Below are positions 56,824-64,000 of a stretch of DNA of 64,000 nt, piece by piece. The stretch is taken from assembly GCA_902762615.1 (NCBI GenBank), contig CACWOX010000011.1, positions 1 through 64,000 on the forward strand, given 5' to 3'. The notes below the pieces were generated by a model. The model saw only the letters and a program-made list of their open reading frames with translations, searched no databases and was not told the DNA's origin. A program made the translations under genes and the position numbers. Position 1 is the stretch's first letter; every line of letters begins with the position of its first letter. This DNA comes from an uncultured Ruminococcus sp. GTDB taxonomy: Bacteria; Bacillota; Clostridia; Oscillospirales; Acutalibacteraceae.

Positions 56824-56863
56824 AAGCACTGTGATTTTCAGAATTGATTTCACAGTGCTTTTT
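56824..56863 (+). terminator. terminator after gyrA
   Basis: 11-bp stem AAGCACTGTGA (56824-56834)/TCACAGTGCTT (56850-56860) then TTTTT region. The remainder of 56864-57002 is AT-rich with no gene. Confidence 0.9.
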
Positions 56864-57002
56864 GCTATAAATAATAAGGAATAGATGATTTGTCAATATA
56901 TTTTAAAGTTAAAATCGGACATAAAACATAAAGCAGATTGCCAACATGAACAGGGTAATTTAAAAATTCAAAAAATATTCATAAAAAATCATATAACAGC
57001 TA

Positions 57003-57031
57003 TTGACAATCAAATGAACCTGTAATATAAT
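57003..57031 (+). promoter_or_regulatory. promoter of DUF1836 gene
   Basis: TTGACA (57003-57008), 17-bp spacer, TATAAT (57026-57031): full consensus. Confidence 0.88.
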
Positions 57032-57076
57032 CAAATTAATTTAAGTAATAATCAAATAAACTCGAAGGTGAATCAG

Positions 57077-57643
57077 ATGACGCGCGATAATAATGATGTA
57101 ATCAATAAACAGGAGCTTGTGGATTTTGAAGCGATACGTCCGGCATTTGCCGTAACAGGAGGGCTTATGCTCTCGCAGGTGGTGGAAATGACCGGTCTCG
57201 GCGGCTCCACCATACAGAATTGGATCAAGCGCGGCTGGATTATGTCTCCGGTTGACAAGAAATACAGCGAGCGTCAGGTGGCGCGAATTCTCATTATTGA
57301 CATGCTGCGCAAATCCATGCAGCTAGAGAACATTCTCAAGCTGATGGAATGTGTCAACGGCGATGTGGAAGACCAGTCGGACGACATCATCAAGGACGCT
57401 GATCTCTACATATACATTTATAATATCGTCAAGCGAACTGAGCCTTTTGAACACTTCACGCTCGACCGGCTGGACAGTGTGATAGACGAGGAAATTAAGG
57501 ATTATCACGGCACGGACGAAAACTACACCGGACACGTCAGCGACGCAGCCAAGCGGCTTCACGATGCGTTGAAAATCATTCTGCTGACCTACATGAGCAG
57601 CGAGCTTCGCAAACGCGCCGAAGCCGAATTGGAGCTAATGTGA
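57077..57643 (+). CDS. DUF1836 family, MerR-like DNA-binding protein
   Basis: 188 aa. A winged HTH like MerR (GLMLSQVVEMTGLGGSTIQNWIKRGWI, about residues 29-55, then KKYSERQVARILIIDMLR) followed by the helical DUF1836 body, which lacks the MerR C-terminal effector domain. Typical of a Clostridia regulator family with unknown targets. ATG 57077 is used with GAAGGTGA just upstream; a GTG at 57068 overlaps that site. Full consensus promoter at 57003-57031. Confidence 0.8.
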   Translation: MTRDNNDVINKQELVDFEAIRPAFAVTGGLMLSQVVEMTGLGGSTIQNWIKRGWIMSPVDKKYSERQVARILIIDMLRKSMQLENILKLMECVNGDVEDQSDDIIKDADLYIYIYNIVKRTEPFEHFTLDRLDSVIDEEIKDYHGTDENYTGHVSDAAKRLHDALKIILLTYMSSELRKRAEAELELM

Positions 57644-57675
57644 AGTATGAAGTATGAAGTGTGAAATGTGAAATT
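57641..57675. repeat. 7-bp tandem repeats starting at the stop codon
   Basis: TGAAGTA, TGAAGTA, TGAAGTG, TGAAATG, TGAAATT in phase; the first unit starts with the TGA stop codon of the DUF1836 gene. Confidence 0.9.
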
Positions 57676-57693
57676 AGAAAGGTTGGAAGAAAT

Positions 57694-57945
57694 ATGAATT
57701 TAGAACTGATCTTGGGGATTGTCATTATATTGGTTGTCGCGGCTGTTGTCATTTTGGCAGCCAGAATTTATCAGAGGGAGAGAGAGGAAACGGGATATCA
57801 TCAGGGCAGATATTACAGGCGTAATCAGCACATCGGTGCGTTTCTCGGAAATTATTTCATGAACAAGGACGGCATGGGAGATGAAAATTCTGACGGCAGA
57901 ATTGAAACCGATGAGGAAATGTTTCTTTTTTCCGACAAGGAGTAA
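57694..57945 (+). CDS. small single-TM protein
   Basis: 83 aa: hydrophobic helix at about residues 4-24, then a basic Arg/Tyr/Gln segment (RIYQREREETGYHQGRYYRR), and a C-terminal part with DENSDGRIETDEE, which resembles a single EF-hand-like acidic loop. No family recognised. ATG 57694 follows GGAAGAA; an in-frame start at 57661 lies inside the heptamer repeats and is unlikely. Upstream of the NfeD-like gene in the same direction. Confidence 0.6.
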   Translation: MNLELILGIVIILVVAAVVILAARIYQREREETGYHQGRYYRRNQHIGAFLGNYFMNKDGMGDENSDGRIETDEEMFLFSDKE

Positions 57946-58047
57946 AGAAAATCAAATAATATCATAAAGATATATTTAGATGAGTGGAAAGAAATAATAA
58001 GAAAGAATTGAAAAGAGCGTCAGCAAGGGGACAGGATTTTATAAGTG

Positions 58048-58082
58048 TGAAGTGTGAAATGTGAAGTGTGAAGTTTTGAATT
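58048..58082. repeat. 7-bp tandem repeats (TGAAGTG type)
   Basis: TGAAGTG, TGAAATG, TGAAGTG, TGAAGTT, TTGAATT in phase. The surrounding 57946-58197 has no gene. Confidence 0.9.
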
Positions 58083-58097
58083 TTCACATGCGGAAAA

Positions 58098-58163
58098 GAG
58101 TATCAAAAAGGGAATAGGGCAAAGGGAGTTTTATATAGGGGAGAGTATCAAAAAGAGAATAGG
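58098..58163. repeat. direct repeat of a 21-bp element
   Basis: Near-identical 21-bp elements (one base different) starting GAGTATCAAAAAG at 58098-58118 and 58143-58163, 45 bp apart. Confidence 0.75.
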
Positions 58164-58197
58164 AAGTAAAATTCAATGAAAGGAGTTATATAAAAAT

Positions 58198-58401
58198 ATG
58201 AGAAAATGCATACGCTGCGGTACCGAGATGATCGAAAGCGGTCATATCACCGGCGCGGGATTCAAGCTCAACGACCGGGAATTCAAGACATATCCCATCA
58301 AGACGGCGATTTGTCCCAAGTGTCACGAAGTTTCGCTCTACATCGAGGATCAGGAATTTGACAAGATGACAGGTCGGGCATTAATCGAAAGGAAAATCTG
58401 A
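58198..58401 (+). CDS. small zinc-ribbon protein
   Basis: 67 aa. CIRCG at 4-8 and CPKCH at about 39-43 provide the four zinc ligands, with a beta-rich central part (GAGFKLNDREFKTYPIKTAI). Similar small ribbons occur as nucleic-acid-binding or YgiT-like domains, but this one has no HTH. AAAGGAG upstream of the ATG, with a spacing of about 11 bp. In the small-gene group before the NfeD-like gene. Confidence 0.7.
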   Translation: MRKCIRCGTEMIESGHITGAGFKLNDREFKTYPIKTAICPKCHEVSLYIEDQEFDKMTGRALIERKI

Positions 58402-58408
58402 AACAATG

Positions 58409-58457
58409 TGAAATTTGTAATGTGAAGTGTGAAATAAGAAATGAAAAATGAGAAACG
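58409..58457. repeat. seven 7-bp tandem repeats
   Basis: TGAAATT, TGTAATG, TGAAGTG, TGAAATA, AGAAATG, AAAAATG, AGAAACG in phase, 7 bp after the stop codon of the zinc-ribbon gene. An inverted copy lies at 58474-58506, so transcripts can form a stem of about 15 bp. Confidence 0.85.
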
Positions 58458-58473
58458 CTGACATTCCTTACAT

Positions 58474-58506
58474 AACTTCACATTTCACACTTCACACTTC
58501 ACACTA
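58474..58506. repeat. inverted copy of the heptamer repeats
   Basis: Minus-strand reading gives TGAAGTG, TGAAGTG, TGAAATG, TGAAGTT in phase. Paired with 58409-58457 it makes a long hairpin just upstream of the NfeD-like gene. Confidence 0.85.
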
Positions 58507-58527
58507 ACAAAGGGGTGTTTATAAAAA

Positions 58528-59145
58528 ATGAAAGAATGGTTTATGAATGATCCGCTGCGCGGCGCCTTGCTTTGCGTGGCTGTGCCTGCGACGGTCATCA
58601 TGATATTGCAGACCGTGATGATATTCATTGGTATGGCGGGGCATTCCGATGTGGATATGCCGGACGACAACGGCATCGACGGCGTATTCGGCAGCGATTC
58701 GCCCGACGCTCCCGACGGAAATTTCGGCGATTCCGGTCTGCGAATCTTCACCGTGCGCGGGATGGTCGCTTTCTTCGCGGTCGGCGGCTGGGCAGGGCTT
58801 TCGGCTCTGTCTCTCAGCGGAAGCGCCGCGGCTGCCATTATCACCGCCTTCATCGCCGGAACGCTTGCGCTGCTGCTGGTGGCGTGGTTCTTCAAATGGG
58901 CGGCTTCGCTCAACGAAAACGGCACGTTGCAGATGGACAGCGCGGTCGGCAAGGTGGGCGAGGTCTACATAACGATTCCGCCCTCCATGAGCGGCGCGGG
59001 CAAGGTGAACGTCATCATTCAGGGCAGACTCACGGAAGCGGAAGCCATGACCGAATGCGACCGTCCGCTGAAATACGGTGAGCCTGTGGAAGTCGTCGGC
59101 ATGGCGGTGGGAAATGTATTTAAAGTAAGACCGGTATCAAAATAG
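58528..59145 (+). CDS. NfeD-like membrane protein with C-terminal OB domain
   Basis: 205 aa. Three predicted membrane helices (about 13-34, 77-93, 101-122), a 35-residue acidic outer loop between the first two, and an OB-type domain at the C terminus (about 138-205, GTLQMDSAVGKVGEVYITIPP ... PVEVVGMAVGNVFKVRPV). NfeD proteins are the usual partners of flotillins; a flotillin gene lies 1.6 kb downstream in the same direction. Starts ATG 58528; GGGG upstream is a modest ribosome site. Confidence 0.8.
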   Translation: MKEWFMNDPLRGALLCVAVPATVIMILQTVMIFIGMAGHSDVDMPDDNGIDGVFGSDSPDAPDGNFGDSGLRIFTVRGMVAFFAVGGWAGLSALSLSGSAAAAIITAFIAGTLALLLVAWFFKWAASLNENGTLQMDSAVGKVGEVYITIPPSMSGAGKVNVIIQGRLTEAEAMTECDRPLKYGEPVEVVGMAVGNVFKVRPVSK

Positions 59146-59167
59146 CGCTTACATTCGTTTGCTTAGA

Positions 59168-59202
59168 GAATAAAGAATAGATAATACATAATAGATAATA
59201 AT
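59168..59202. repeat. five 7-bp tandem repeats
   Basis: GAATAAA, GAATAGA, TAATACA, TAATAGA, TAATAAT in phase, 23 bp after the stop codon of the NfeD-like gene. Confidence 0.85.
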
Positions 59203-59278
59203 GTCGGAAGCGCTTCGCGCTTGGAATGAAAATAAAGAATGAACAACCAACGGAAAAGGAAAACAAGGAGTAAGTGTT

Positions 59279-59500
59279 ATGTCAGATGTACTTCATCCTA
59301 TTAAAATTACCAAATGCCCGTTCTGCGGCGGGACGGAATTTGTGTACGGCTATCAGGCGGATTATGGAGCCATCACAGGCAGCGAAAGTGTATTGACGTC
59401 GCAGACTCTGCGCTACATCATCTGCCGGAACTGCGGCAGCGTGGTTCACAGCTATGTCGATAATCCCGAAAAGCTGTTGAAACGGAGCAATCGCAAATAA
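59279..59500 (+). CDS. small zinc-ribbon protein
   Basis: 73 aa. CPFCGG (about 13-18) and CRNCG (about 50-54) are zinc ligands; the region between is beta-rich with a short loop (TGSESVLTSQTLRY). Unlike the other zinc-ribbon proteins in this window it has no membrane helix. It lies between the NfeD-like and LRR lipoprotein genes. AAGGAG is 8 bp upstream of the ATG. Probably an adaptor or nucleic-acid-binding protein, but no function is known. Confidence 0.7.
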   Translation: MSDVLHPIKITKCPFCGGTEFVYGYQADYGAITGSESVLTSQTLRYIICRNCGSVVHSYVDNPEKLLKRSNRK

Positions 59501-59536
59501 ATCGCAAATAAATTCTTTTAATATTTTTGATTGATA

Positions 59537-59565
59537 TTGCCAATTGCGCGGAGGTGTGATATAAT
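59537..59565 (+). promoter_or_regulatory. promoter of LRR lipoprotein gene
   Basis: TTGCCA (59537-59542), 17-bp spacer, TATAAT (59560-59565), 50 bp before the GTG start. Confidence 0.7.
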
Positions 59566-59616
59566 AAATCCGTCATTGTTCCGCGTGACGGATAAAAAAT
59601 ATCGGGGGAATGTTCC

Positions 59617-60588
59617 GTGAATGTCTCAAAAAAGGCAAATCTTATCAAAGCGCTGCTGCTTGCCGTTTCAGTGGCGGCAATCGGGCTGGTTGCCGGTTGC
59701 ACGTCGGGGTTGGCCGAGCCGTTTGACATGAGCAATCTGTATTATGAATACGATACCGTGAGCGACGGTGACGGCGAATATATTTTAATAACCAAGCATA
59801 TTGCTTCACAATCTGATGTAAAAATCCCCGATACGATTTACGGTATTCCTGTCAGAGAAATTGCCGATTCGGTCTTTGCGGATGATGAGACAATCAAGTC
59901 GGTCACCTTCGGCAAAAATATGAGGTGCATCGGCAGCAATGCATTCGGCAATTGTAAAAATCTGCAAAGCATCACATTCAATGTCAGCATGAGCGACATC
60001 GGCGAATACGCTTTCACCAAATGCACATCTCTCAAGTCGGTCACATTGCCGGATCAACTGAATTCAGTGGGACGGGGAGCCTTCTACGGCTGCAAGTCAC
60101 TGGAAGAAATTTCGGTTCCGCAGAGTCTCAAAAAAATAGGCGGCAGGGCATTCACCGATACCGCATGGCTCCGCGTGCTTTCAAAAGAAAAAACCGTGAC
60201 GGTGGGCGATGGAATATTGATAGCCTACAACGGTGATAAAACCGAAATAAAGCTGTCAAATAATATCAAGTGTATTTCGGGTGCATTTGCCGGTAATAAA
60301 TTTATCACAAGCGTCTCTCTTAAAAACGGCATAACGGCTGTAGGAGACATGGCATTTATGGGGTGCAGCTCATTACAGGAAATCAATATTCCTTCCACGG
60401 TAACTGAAATCGGCGGCAACGCTTTCTATGGCTGCACATCTGTCAAGAGACTTGTTATTCCGGAAAATGTTCAATCTATCGGCGCGGATGCATTCACAGA
60501 TTGCAGCGCAGCCATATTCGTGAAGGAAGGCTCCTATGCCGAAAAATACTGCGCGGAAAACGGATTGGATTGCTTTGCAAGTAAGTAA
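59617..60588 (+). CDS. leucine-rich-repeat (BspA-like) lipoprotein
   Basis: 323 aa lipoprotein: signal peptide with lipobox LVAGC at about residues 24-28, then BspA/LRR_5-type repeats of about 23 residues such as IGSNAFGNCKNLQSITF, IGEYAFTKCTSLKSVTLP, VGRGAFYGCKSLEEISVP and IGGNAFYGCTSVKRLVIP. Such repeats mediate binding to host or polymer surfaces in gut bacteria. GTG start with GGGGGAA upstream. Located between zinc-ribbon and flotillin genes, with its own promoter. Confidence 0.88.
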   Translation: MNVSKKANLIKALLLAVSVAAIGLVAGCTSGLAEPFDMSNLYYEYDTVSDGDGEYILITKHIASQSDVKIPDTIYGIPVREIADSVFADDETIKSVTFGKNMRCIGSNAFGNCKNLQSITFNVSMSDIGEYAFTKCTSLKSVTLPDQLNSVGRGAFYGCKSLEEISVPQSLKKIGGRAFTDTAWLRVLSKEKTVTVGDGILIAYNGDKTEIKLSNNIKCISGAFAGNKFITSVSLKNGITAVGDMAFMGCSSLQEINIPSTVTEIGGNAFYGCTSVKRLVIPENVQSIGADAFTDCSAAIFVKEGSYAEKYCAENGLDCFASK

Positions 60589-60721
60589 TTACAGATAGTA
60601 ATATTACCCTTAGAATATTCGTATTGGAATTTTTACTGAGGAGGCAAATCAATCTTTCAGTATATTATAAGGCTTAATGCTTTATTTTATAAAAAATATA
60701 TTAAAAAGGGAGTAAAAAATT

Positions 60722-62119
60722 ATGCCATCAGAAGTATTGATCACACTGGCAGTCATAGCGCTGCTCATTTTCAGCATGTTTGCTGTTGTTTTATCGAGAT
60801 ACCGCAAGTGTCCCTCGGACAAAATTATGGTTATTTACGGTAAGGTAGGCAACGACAAAAACGGCGAGAGCATGTCGTCAAAATGTATTCACGGCGGTGC
60901 GGCATTCGTGTGGCCTGTCATTCAGGATTACCAGTACCTCGACCTCACGCCCATTTCCATCAACGTCGATCTGACCAACGCGCTTTCGCGCCAGAATATC
61001 CGTATCGACGTACCCTCCAGATTTACCGTCGGTATTTCCACCGAACCCGGCATCATGCAGAATGCCGCCGAGCGTCTGCTCGGTTTGCGCCTGAGCGAGA
61101 TTCAGGAGCTTGCCAAGGATATTATCTTCGGTCAGCTGCGTCTGGTCATTGCAACCATGGAAATCGAGGAAATCAACACCGACCGCGACAAATTCCTCGA
61201 AGCGGTCAGCCACAACGTTGAGAGCGAACTGAAGAAAATCGGCTTGCGCCTTATCAACGTCAATGTCACTGATATCACCGACGAATCGGGTTACATCGAG
61301 GCTCTCGGTAAGGAAGCCGCAGCGCGTGCCATCAACGACGCAAAGATCAGCGTCGCCCAGAAGAACCGCGACGGTTCTATAGGTCAGGCAAACGCGCAGA
61401 AGGACGAGAGAATCAACGTTTCCTCTGCCAACGCAGCCGCCATCAACGGTGAAAACGAAGCCAAAGCAGCCATTGCCCAGTCCGACGCAACACGCCGTGA
61501 ACGCGAGGCGGAAGCTGCCAGACGCGCCGTGGCAGCTGAGAATGTCGCAAAGGCAAAGGCACTGGAAGAGTCCTATGTCGCAGAAAAGCAGGCGGAAGAA
61601 TCCCGTGCCGCAAGAGAACTCGCTACCCAGAGAGCCGACGTCATTGTCAAGGCTGAGATCGAAAAGCAGCGTATTGAGATAGAAGCCGAAGCCGAGGCAG
61701 AGATGATCCGCCGCAAGGCAAAGGGTGAAGCAGACGCCATTTATGCCAAGATGGAAGCACAGGCAAGAGGTATGCAGGAGATACTCACCAAGCAGGCGGC
61801 AGGTTTCGCTCAGATCGTCGCAGCCGCAGGCGGCAGCTCAGAGGACGCCGTGCAGCTCATTCTCGCCGACAAGATGGAAGATCTGGTCAAGACACAGGTC
61901 GAAGCCGTCAAGGATATCAAGATCGACAAGGTCACCGTCTGGGATAGTGGCAGCAAGGAAGGCGGCAAGACTTCCACAGCCAACTTCATCAGCGGACTCA
62001 TGCAGTCGGTTCCGCCTCTTAGCGAGACCTTCAAAATGGCAGGCATGAAGGTGCCGAAAATGCTCGGTACGGATATTTCCGATGAATCAGCCGAAAAGCC
62101 TGCTGACTCGAACAAATAA
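60722..62119 (+). CDS. flotillin-like SPFH protein
   Basis: 465 aa. An N-terminal membrane hairpin (about 4-25) is followed by the SPFH/band-7 domain (about 28-200), a coiled coil rich in Glu/Ala/Lys/Arg (about 205-345: AEAARRAVAAENVAKAKALEE, RRKAKGEADAIYAKMEAQARGM), and a C-terminal assembly segment. Flotillins scaffold membrane microdomains with NfeD-type partners; the NfeD-like gene lies upstream in the same cluster. GGGAG precedes the ATG. The name floA/floT cannot be chosen from the sequence alone. Confidence 0.9.
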   Translation: MPSEVLITLAVIALLIFSMFAVVLSRYRKCPSDKIMVIYGKVGNDKNGESMSSKCIHGGAAFVWPVIQDYQYLDLTPISINVDLTNALSRQNIRIDVPSRFTVGISTEPGIMQNAAERLLGLRLSEIQELAKDIIFGQLRLVIATMEIEEINTDRDKFLEAVSHNVESELKKIGLRLINVNVTDITDESGYIEALGKEAAARAINDAKISVAQKNRDGSIGQANAQKDERINVSSANAAAINGENEAKAAIAQSDATRREREAEAARRAVAAENVAKAKALEESYVAEKQAEESRAARELATQRADVIVKAEIEKQRIEIEAEAEAEMIRRKAKGEADAIYAKMEAQARGMQEILTKQAAGFAQIVAAAGGSSEDAVQLILADKMEDLVKTQVEAVKDIKIDKVTVWDSGSKEGGKTSTANFISGLMQSVPPLSETFKMAGMKVPKMLGTDISDESAEKPADSNK

Positions 62120-62245
62120 TCCTATTTTTTAAATACCGATCATTTCTCCGTCCATGTTTTCAACATTGATTTAAAATTTGTTGAAAGCACGGGCGGATTT
62201 TATATTGTAAAAATATGAAAAATTAAGAAATTTCTTAGCTCAGCG

Positions 62246-62274
62246 TTGAAATAACGTGGCATGTCTGCTATAAT
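62246..62274 (+). promoter_or_regulatory. promoter of the right-edge lipoprotein gene
   Basis: TTGAAA (62246-62251), 17-bp spacer, TATAAT (62269-62274), 57 bp before the TTG start. Confidence 0.8.
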
Positions 62275-62331
62275 GAATGAATACTGTGATTGTCTGAAAT
62301 GATTGTGGATCAATACAAGGGGGAATCTATT

Positions 62332-64000
62332 TTGAAGGTGCGTGGATTCAGTAAGCGTATTTTCACTTTGCTTACTCTGACAATATCCGTTATTCTTTTG
62401 ATGCTTTGCGTATCCTGCTTTAAAGGCGAATCGGTAAAAGATGATTCTGTCAACGAAGAAACTGATGAAAAATTATTTCTTATCACAGACGATACACCGA
62501 ATTGCAGCATGATCATATCCAACGAGACATTTACCTTTCTCAATCAAAATGATGATTATTCATACATACTGGATATGATGAATGACTACTTCAATGTTGT
62601 CATTAACGATGAAATAGACCCGAATGTCGTCTACATCAAGGCGGTAAGCGAAAAAATAGACGCCGAGGTGAGACTGGCGCAGGTTTATGAACCGTCCAAT
62701 AAGGCAACTGTCATGATTCAGATTGCCGAAGCAGGCAGGTCGGTATTCAATGAATATAATTTTGACAAAATTGCAGAAGAAGAAAAAGAGGTGCCTAAAG
62801 CAACAGGCAATGAATTATATACCAATCTTGTATCAAGCTTAAAAACAATCGCTGATAAAGGTTCCGTATACAGCGTCAAGGCGATGAAAGATGAGTTTAA
62901 AGAAAAGACAAATCAGATTTACAATACATCCGACAGGATTCTCAACGACAATGAGGTCAAGACCCTGAAATACAATGATTATTATATTGATATCAACGAT
63001 GAAACAGGTATATCCATTGTATGCGGTTCTCAGGAAACGGTCGTTACGGCGCTGGATTATTTTCTAACGGAATATATCGAGATGGGTACTTCCGGACAAG
63101 GCGATTATTATATTGACGTACCCGATTCAAAGATGCATTTAGGTCATTATCTCAGTGATACAATTGGCGATGTTCCGGTAAGCGAATACAGCATTGTCTA
63201 CTACTGTGACAATACTTATTATGACAGCCGTGAAAACGCCAAGTACCTGAAAGAATATTTTTTGAAAAATTACGGAGTGGAACTGCTCATTCATCAGACT
63301 GACGGTTCCAATTCCGATACCAATAAAAAACTCAAAAATAAAATTGTCATAGGCAAGTCTGATCTTGTTCTCAGCGAAAAATTTTACAGTGAAAATCAGG
63401 ACATATTGGATTATGAGATATTGCATCAGGGCAATAATCTTTATATTTTGGGAGGTTCCGACCTTACCATCAGATATGCGATAGATTATCTGATTGATGA
63501 GTTTTTCTCCAAGGAGATACCGGTTCCCATAGCATATATCAACAGCGGAAATATTTACAAAAAGGTCGTTTATCCAAAGTATGGAGATTCCACCCTCAGA
63601 ATTATGTCCAATAATGTGTGGTATAACAATGTAGGCAATACGTGGAGCACATTCAAACTTGATTCTTCCAATCAGACGAGATATAAACAGATAGCGAAGG
63701 TATATCTTGCCTATTCGCCTGACGTTATTTCCTTTCAGGAGCTGTTTCCAAGTCATAATTGTTCCGAATATATGCTTAGTGAGATAAACAAGGGCGACAA
63801 AAAATACCAGTTTGTCGACGGAGCAAGGGAATTTTATGTCGTCAGGAATCACACTCCGATTATATATAATACCCAGACGCTGGAGCTGCTGGATTCCGGC
63901 GCACATGTATTTTCATACGGCTCCAATTCCAATTCAAAATCATATACCTGGGCATATTTTAAAGAAAAAAAGACAGGCTATCAGTTTATCGTGATTTCGA
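62332..64000 (+). CDS. lipoprotein with endonuclease/exonuclease/phosphatase domain (truncated by window edge)
   Basis: At least 556 aa, open to the right edge. TTG start with AAGGGGGAA 6 bp upstream. Signal peptide and lipobox LCVSC (about residues 23-27), then about 390 residues that contain two similar alpha/beta modules (YYIDINDETGISIVCGSQET and EILHQGNNLYILGGSDLTIRYAIDYL), resembling the domain that precedes catalytic domains of some glycoside hydrolases. From about residue 421 (LRIMSNNVWYNN, then VISFQEL) an EEP-type phosphoesterase domain begins. The frame is not in the usual ORF list because it has no stop in the window. Substrate unknown. Confidence 0.75.
   Translation, partial: MKVRGFSKRIFTLLTLTISVILLMLCVSCFKGESVKDDSVNEETDEKLFLITDDTPNCSMIISNETFTFLNQNDDYSYILDMMNDYFNVVINDEIDPNVVYIKAVSEKIDAEVRLAQVYEPSNKATVMIQIAEAGRSVFNEYNFDKIAEEEKEVPKATGNELYTNLVSSLKTIADKGSVYSVKAMKDEFKEKTNQIYNTSDRILNDNEVKTLKYNDYYIDINDETGISIVCGSQETVVTALDYFLTEYIEMGTSGQGDYYIDVPDSKMHLGHYLSDTIGDVPVSEYSIVYYCDNTYYDSRENAKYLKEYFLKNYGVELLIHQTDGSNSDTNKKLKNKIVIGKSDLVLSEKFYSENQDILDYEILHQGNNLYILGGSDLTIRYAIDYLIDEFFSKEIPVPIAYINSGNIYKKVVYPKYGDSTLRIMSNNVWYNNVGNTWSTFKLDSSNQTRYKQIAKVYLAYSPDVISFQELFPSHNCSEYMLSEINKGDKKYQFVDGAREFYVVRNHTPIIYNTQTLELLDSGAHVFSYGSNSNSKSYTWAYFKEKKTGYQFIVIS

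Noticed and set aside
57641-58506. CRISPR or insertion-sequence ends suggested by the heptamer arrays
   Set aside because: Units are 7 bp with no spacers, and no transposase gene is nearby.
63139-63906. 255-codon minus-strand frame at the right edge
   Set aside because: Antisense shadow of the EEP lipoprotein gene, which has a promoter, ribosome site, signal peptide and recognisable domain.

Overview
This is the chromosomal replication-origin region of a low-to-mid-GC Gram-positive bacterium, most likely a Clostridia member of the Ruminococcaceae/Oscillospiraceae type. The evidence is the gene order rnpA-rpmH | oriC | dnaA-dnaN-yaaA-recF-remB, sigma-A-like promoters (TTGACA/17/TATAAT), frequent TTG and GTG starts with strong Shine-Dalgarno sequences, and Firmicutes-specific families (RemB, YcxB-like, DUF1836, DUF4358, DHHW, QueT). 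The genus assignment is an inference. No transposase, prophage, CRISPR array or tRNA gene was seen.

Layout. Positions 1-472 look like the promoter and leader of an rRNA operon that runs leftwards out of the window. Positions 473-4361 hold a surface O-acylation operon (SGNH hydrolase, DUF4358, MBOAT acyltransferase, DHHW/AlgJ-like). Positions 4434-7957 are three tandem YD-repeat lipoprotein genes, two of them frameshifted. Positions 8249-16896 carry single genes: ATP-grasp, CapA-like, small multidrug exporter, acyl-ACP thioesterase, pentapeptide repeat, Ogg, M14 peptidase and Nudix. Positions 17044-29731 are an island of membrane-anchored proteins, most built as a cytoplasmic zinc ribbon or low-complexity segment, one transmembrane helix, and an outer beta-rich domain.

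Positions 29939-42119 are the conserved left flank of oriC, all on the minus strand: QueT, MGMT-like protein, CNNM/CorC transporter, ParB, ParA, RsmG, MnmG, MnmE, Jag, YidC, YidD, RnpA and RpmH. Four parS sites (34564, 35711, 38716, 38762) lie among them. oriC is bipartite, with DnaA boxes upstream of dnaA (42261-42394) and between dnaA and dnaN (44185-44389). Genes on the right flank are all on the plus strand: DnaA, DnaN, YaaA, RecF, RemB, a CotH kinase, GyrB, two YcxB-like membrane proteins, GyrA, a DUF1836 regulator, then a small-gene cluster with NfeD-like and flotillin proteins, an LRR lipoprotein and a truncated exonuclease/endonuclease/phosphatase-type lipoprotein. The strand switch at 42.1-42.5 kb marks where the replication forks diverge.

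The most unusual items are: (i) a Tyr/Arg/Gly/Ser/Gln-rich 17-residue-repeat segment anchored to the membrane, resembling phase-separating FUS-type sequences, plus an RGG-rich tail on Jag; (ii) the gyrB -10 element enclosed by a perfect 12-bp inverted repeat; (iii) an extra DnaA-box-like cluster and two YcxB paralogues inserted between gyrB and gyrA; (iv) a family of 7-bp tandem repeats that start at or just after stop codons; (v) a structured leader in front of queT with preQ1-riboswitch-like architecture.
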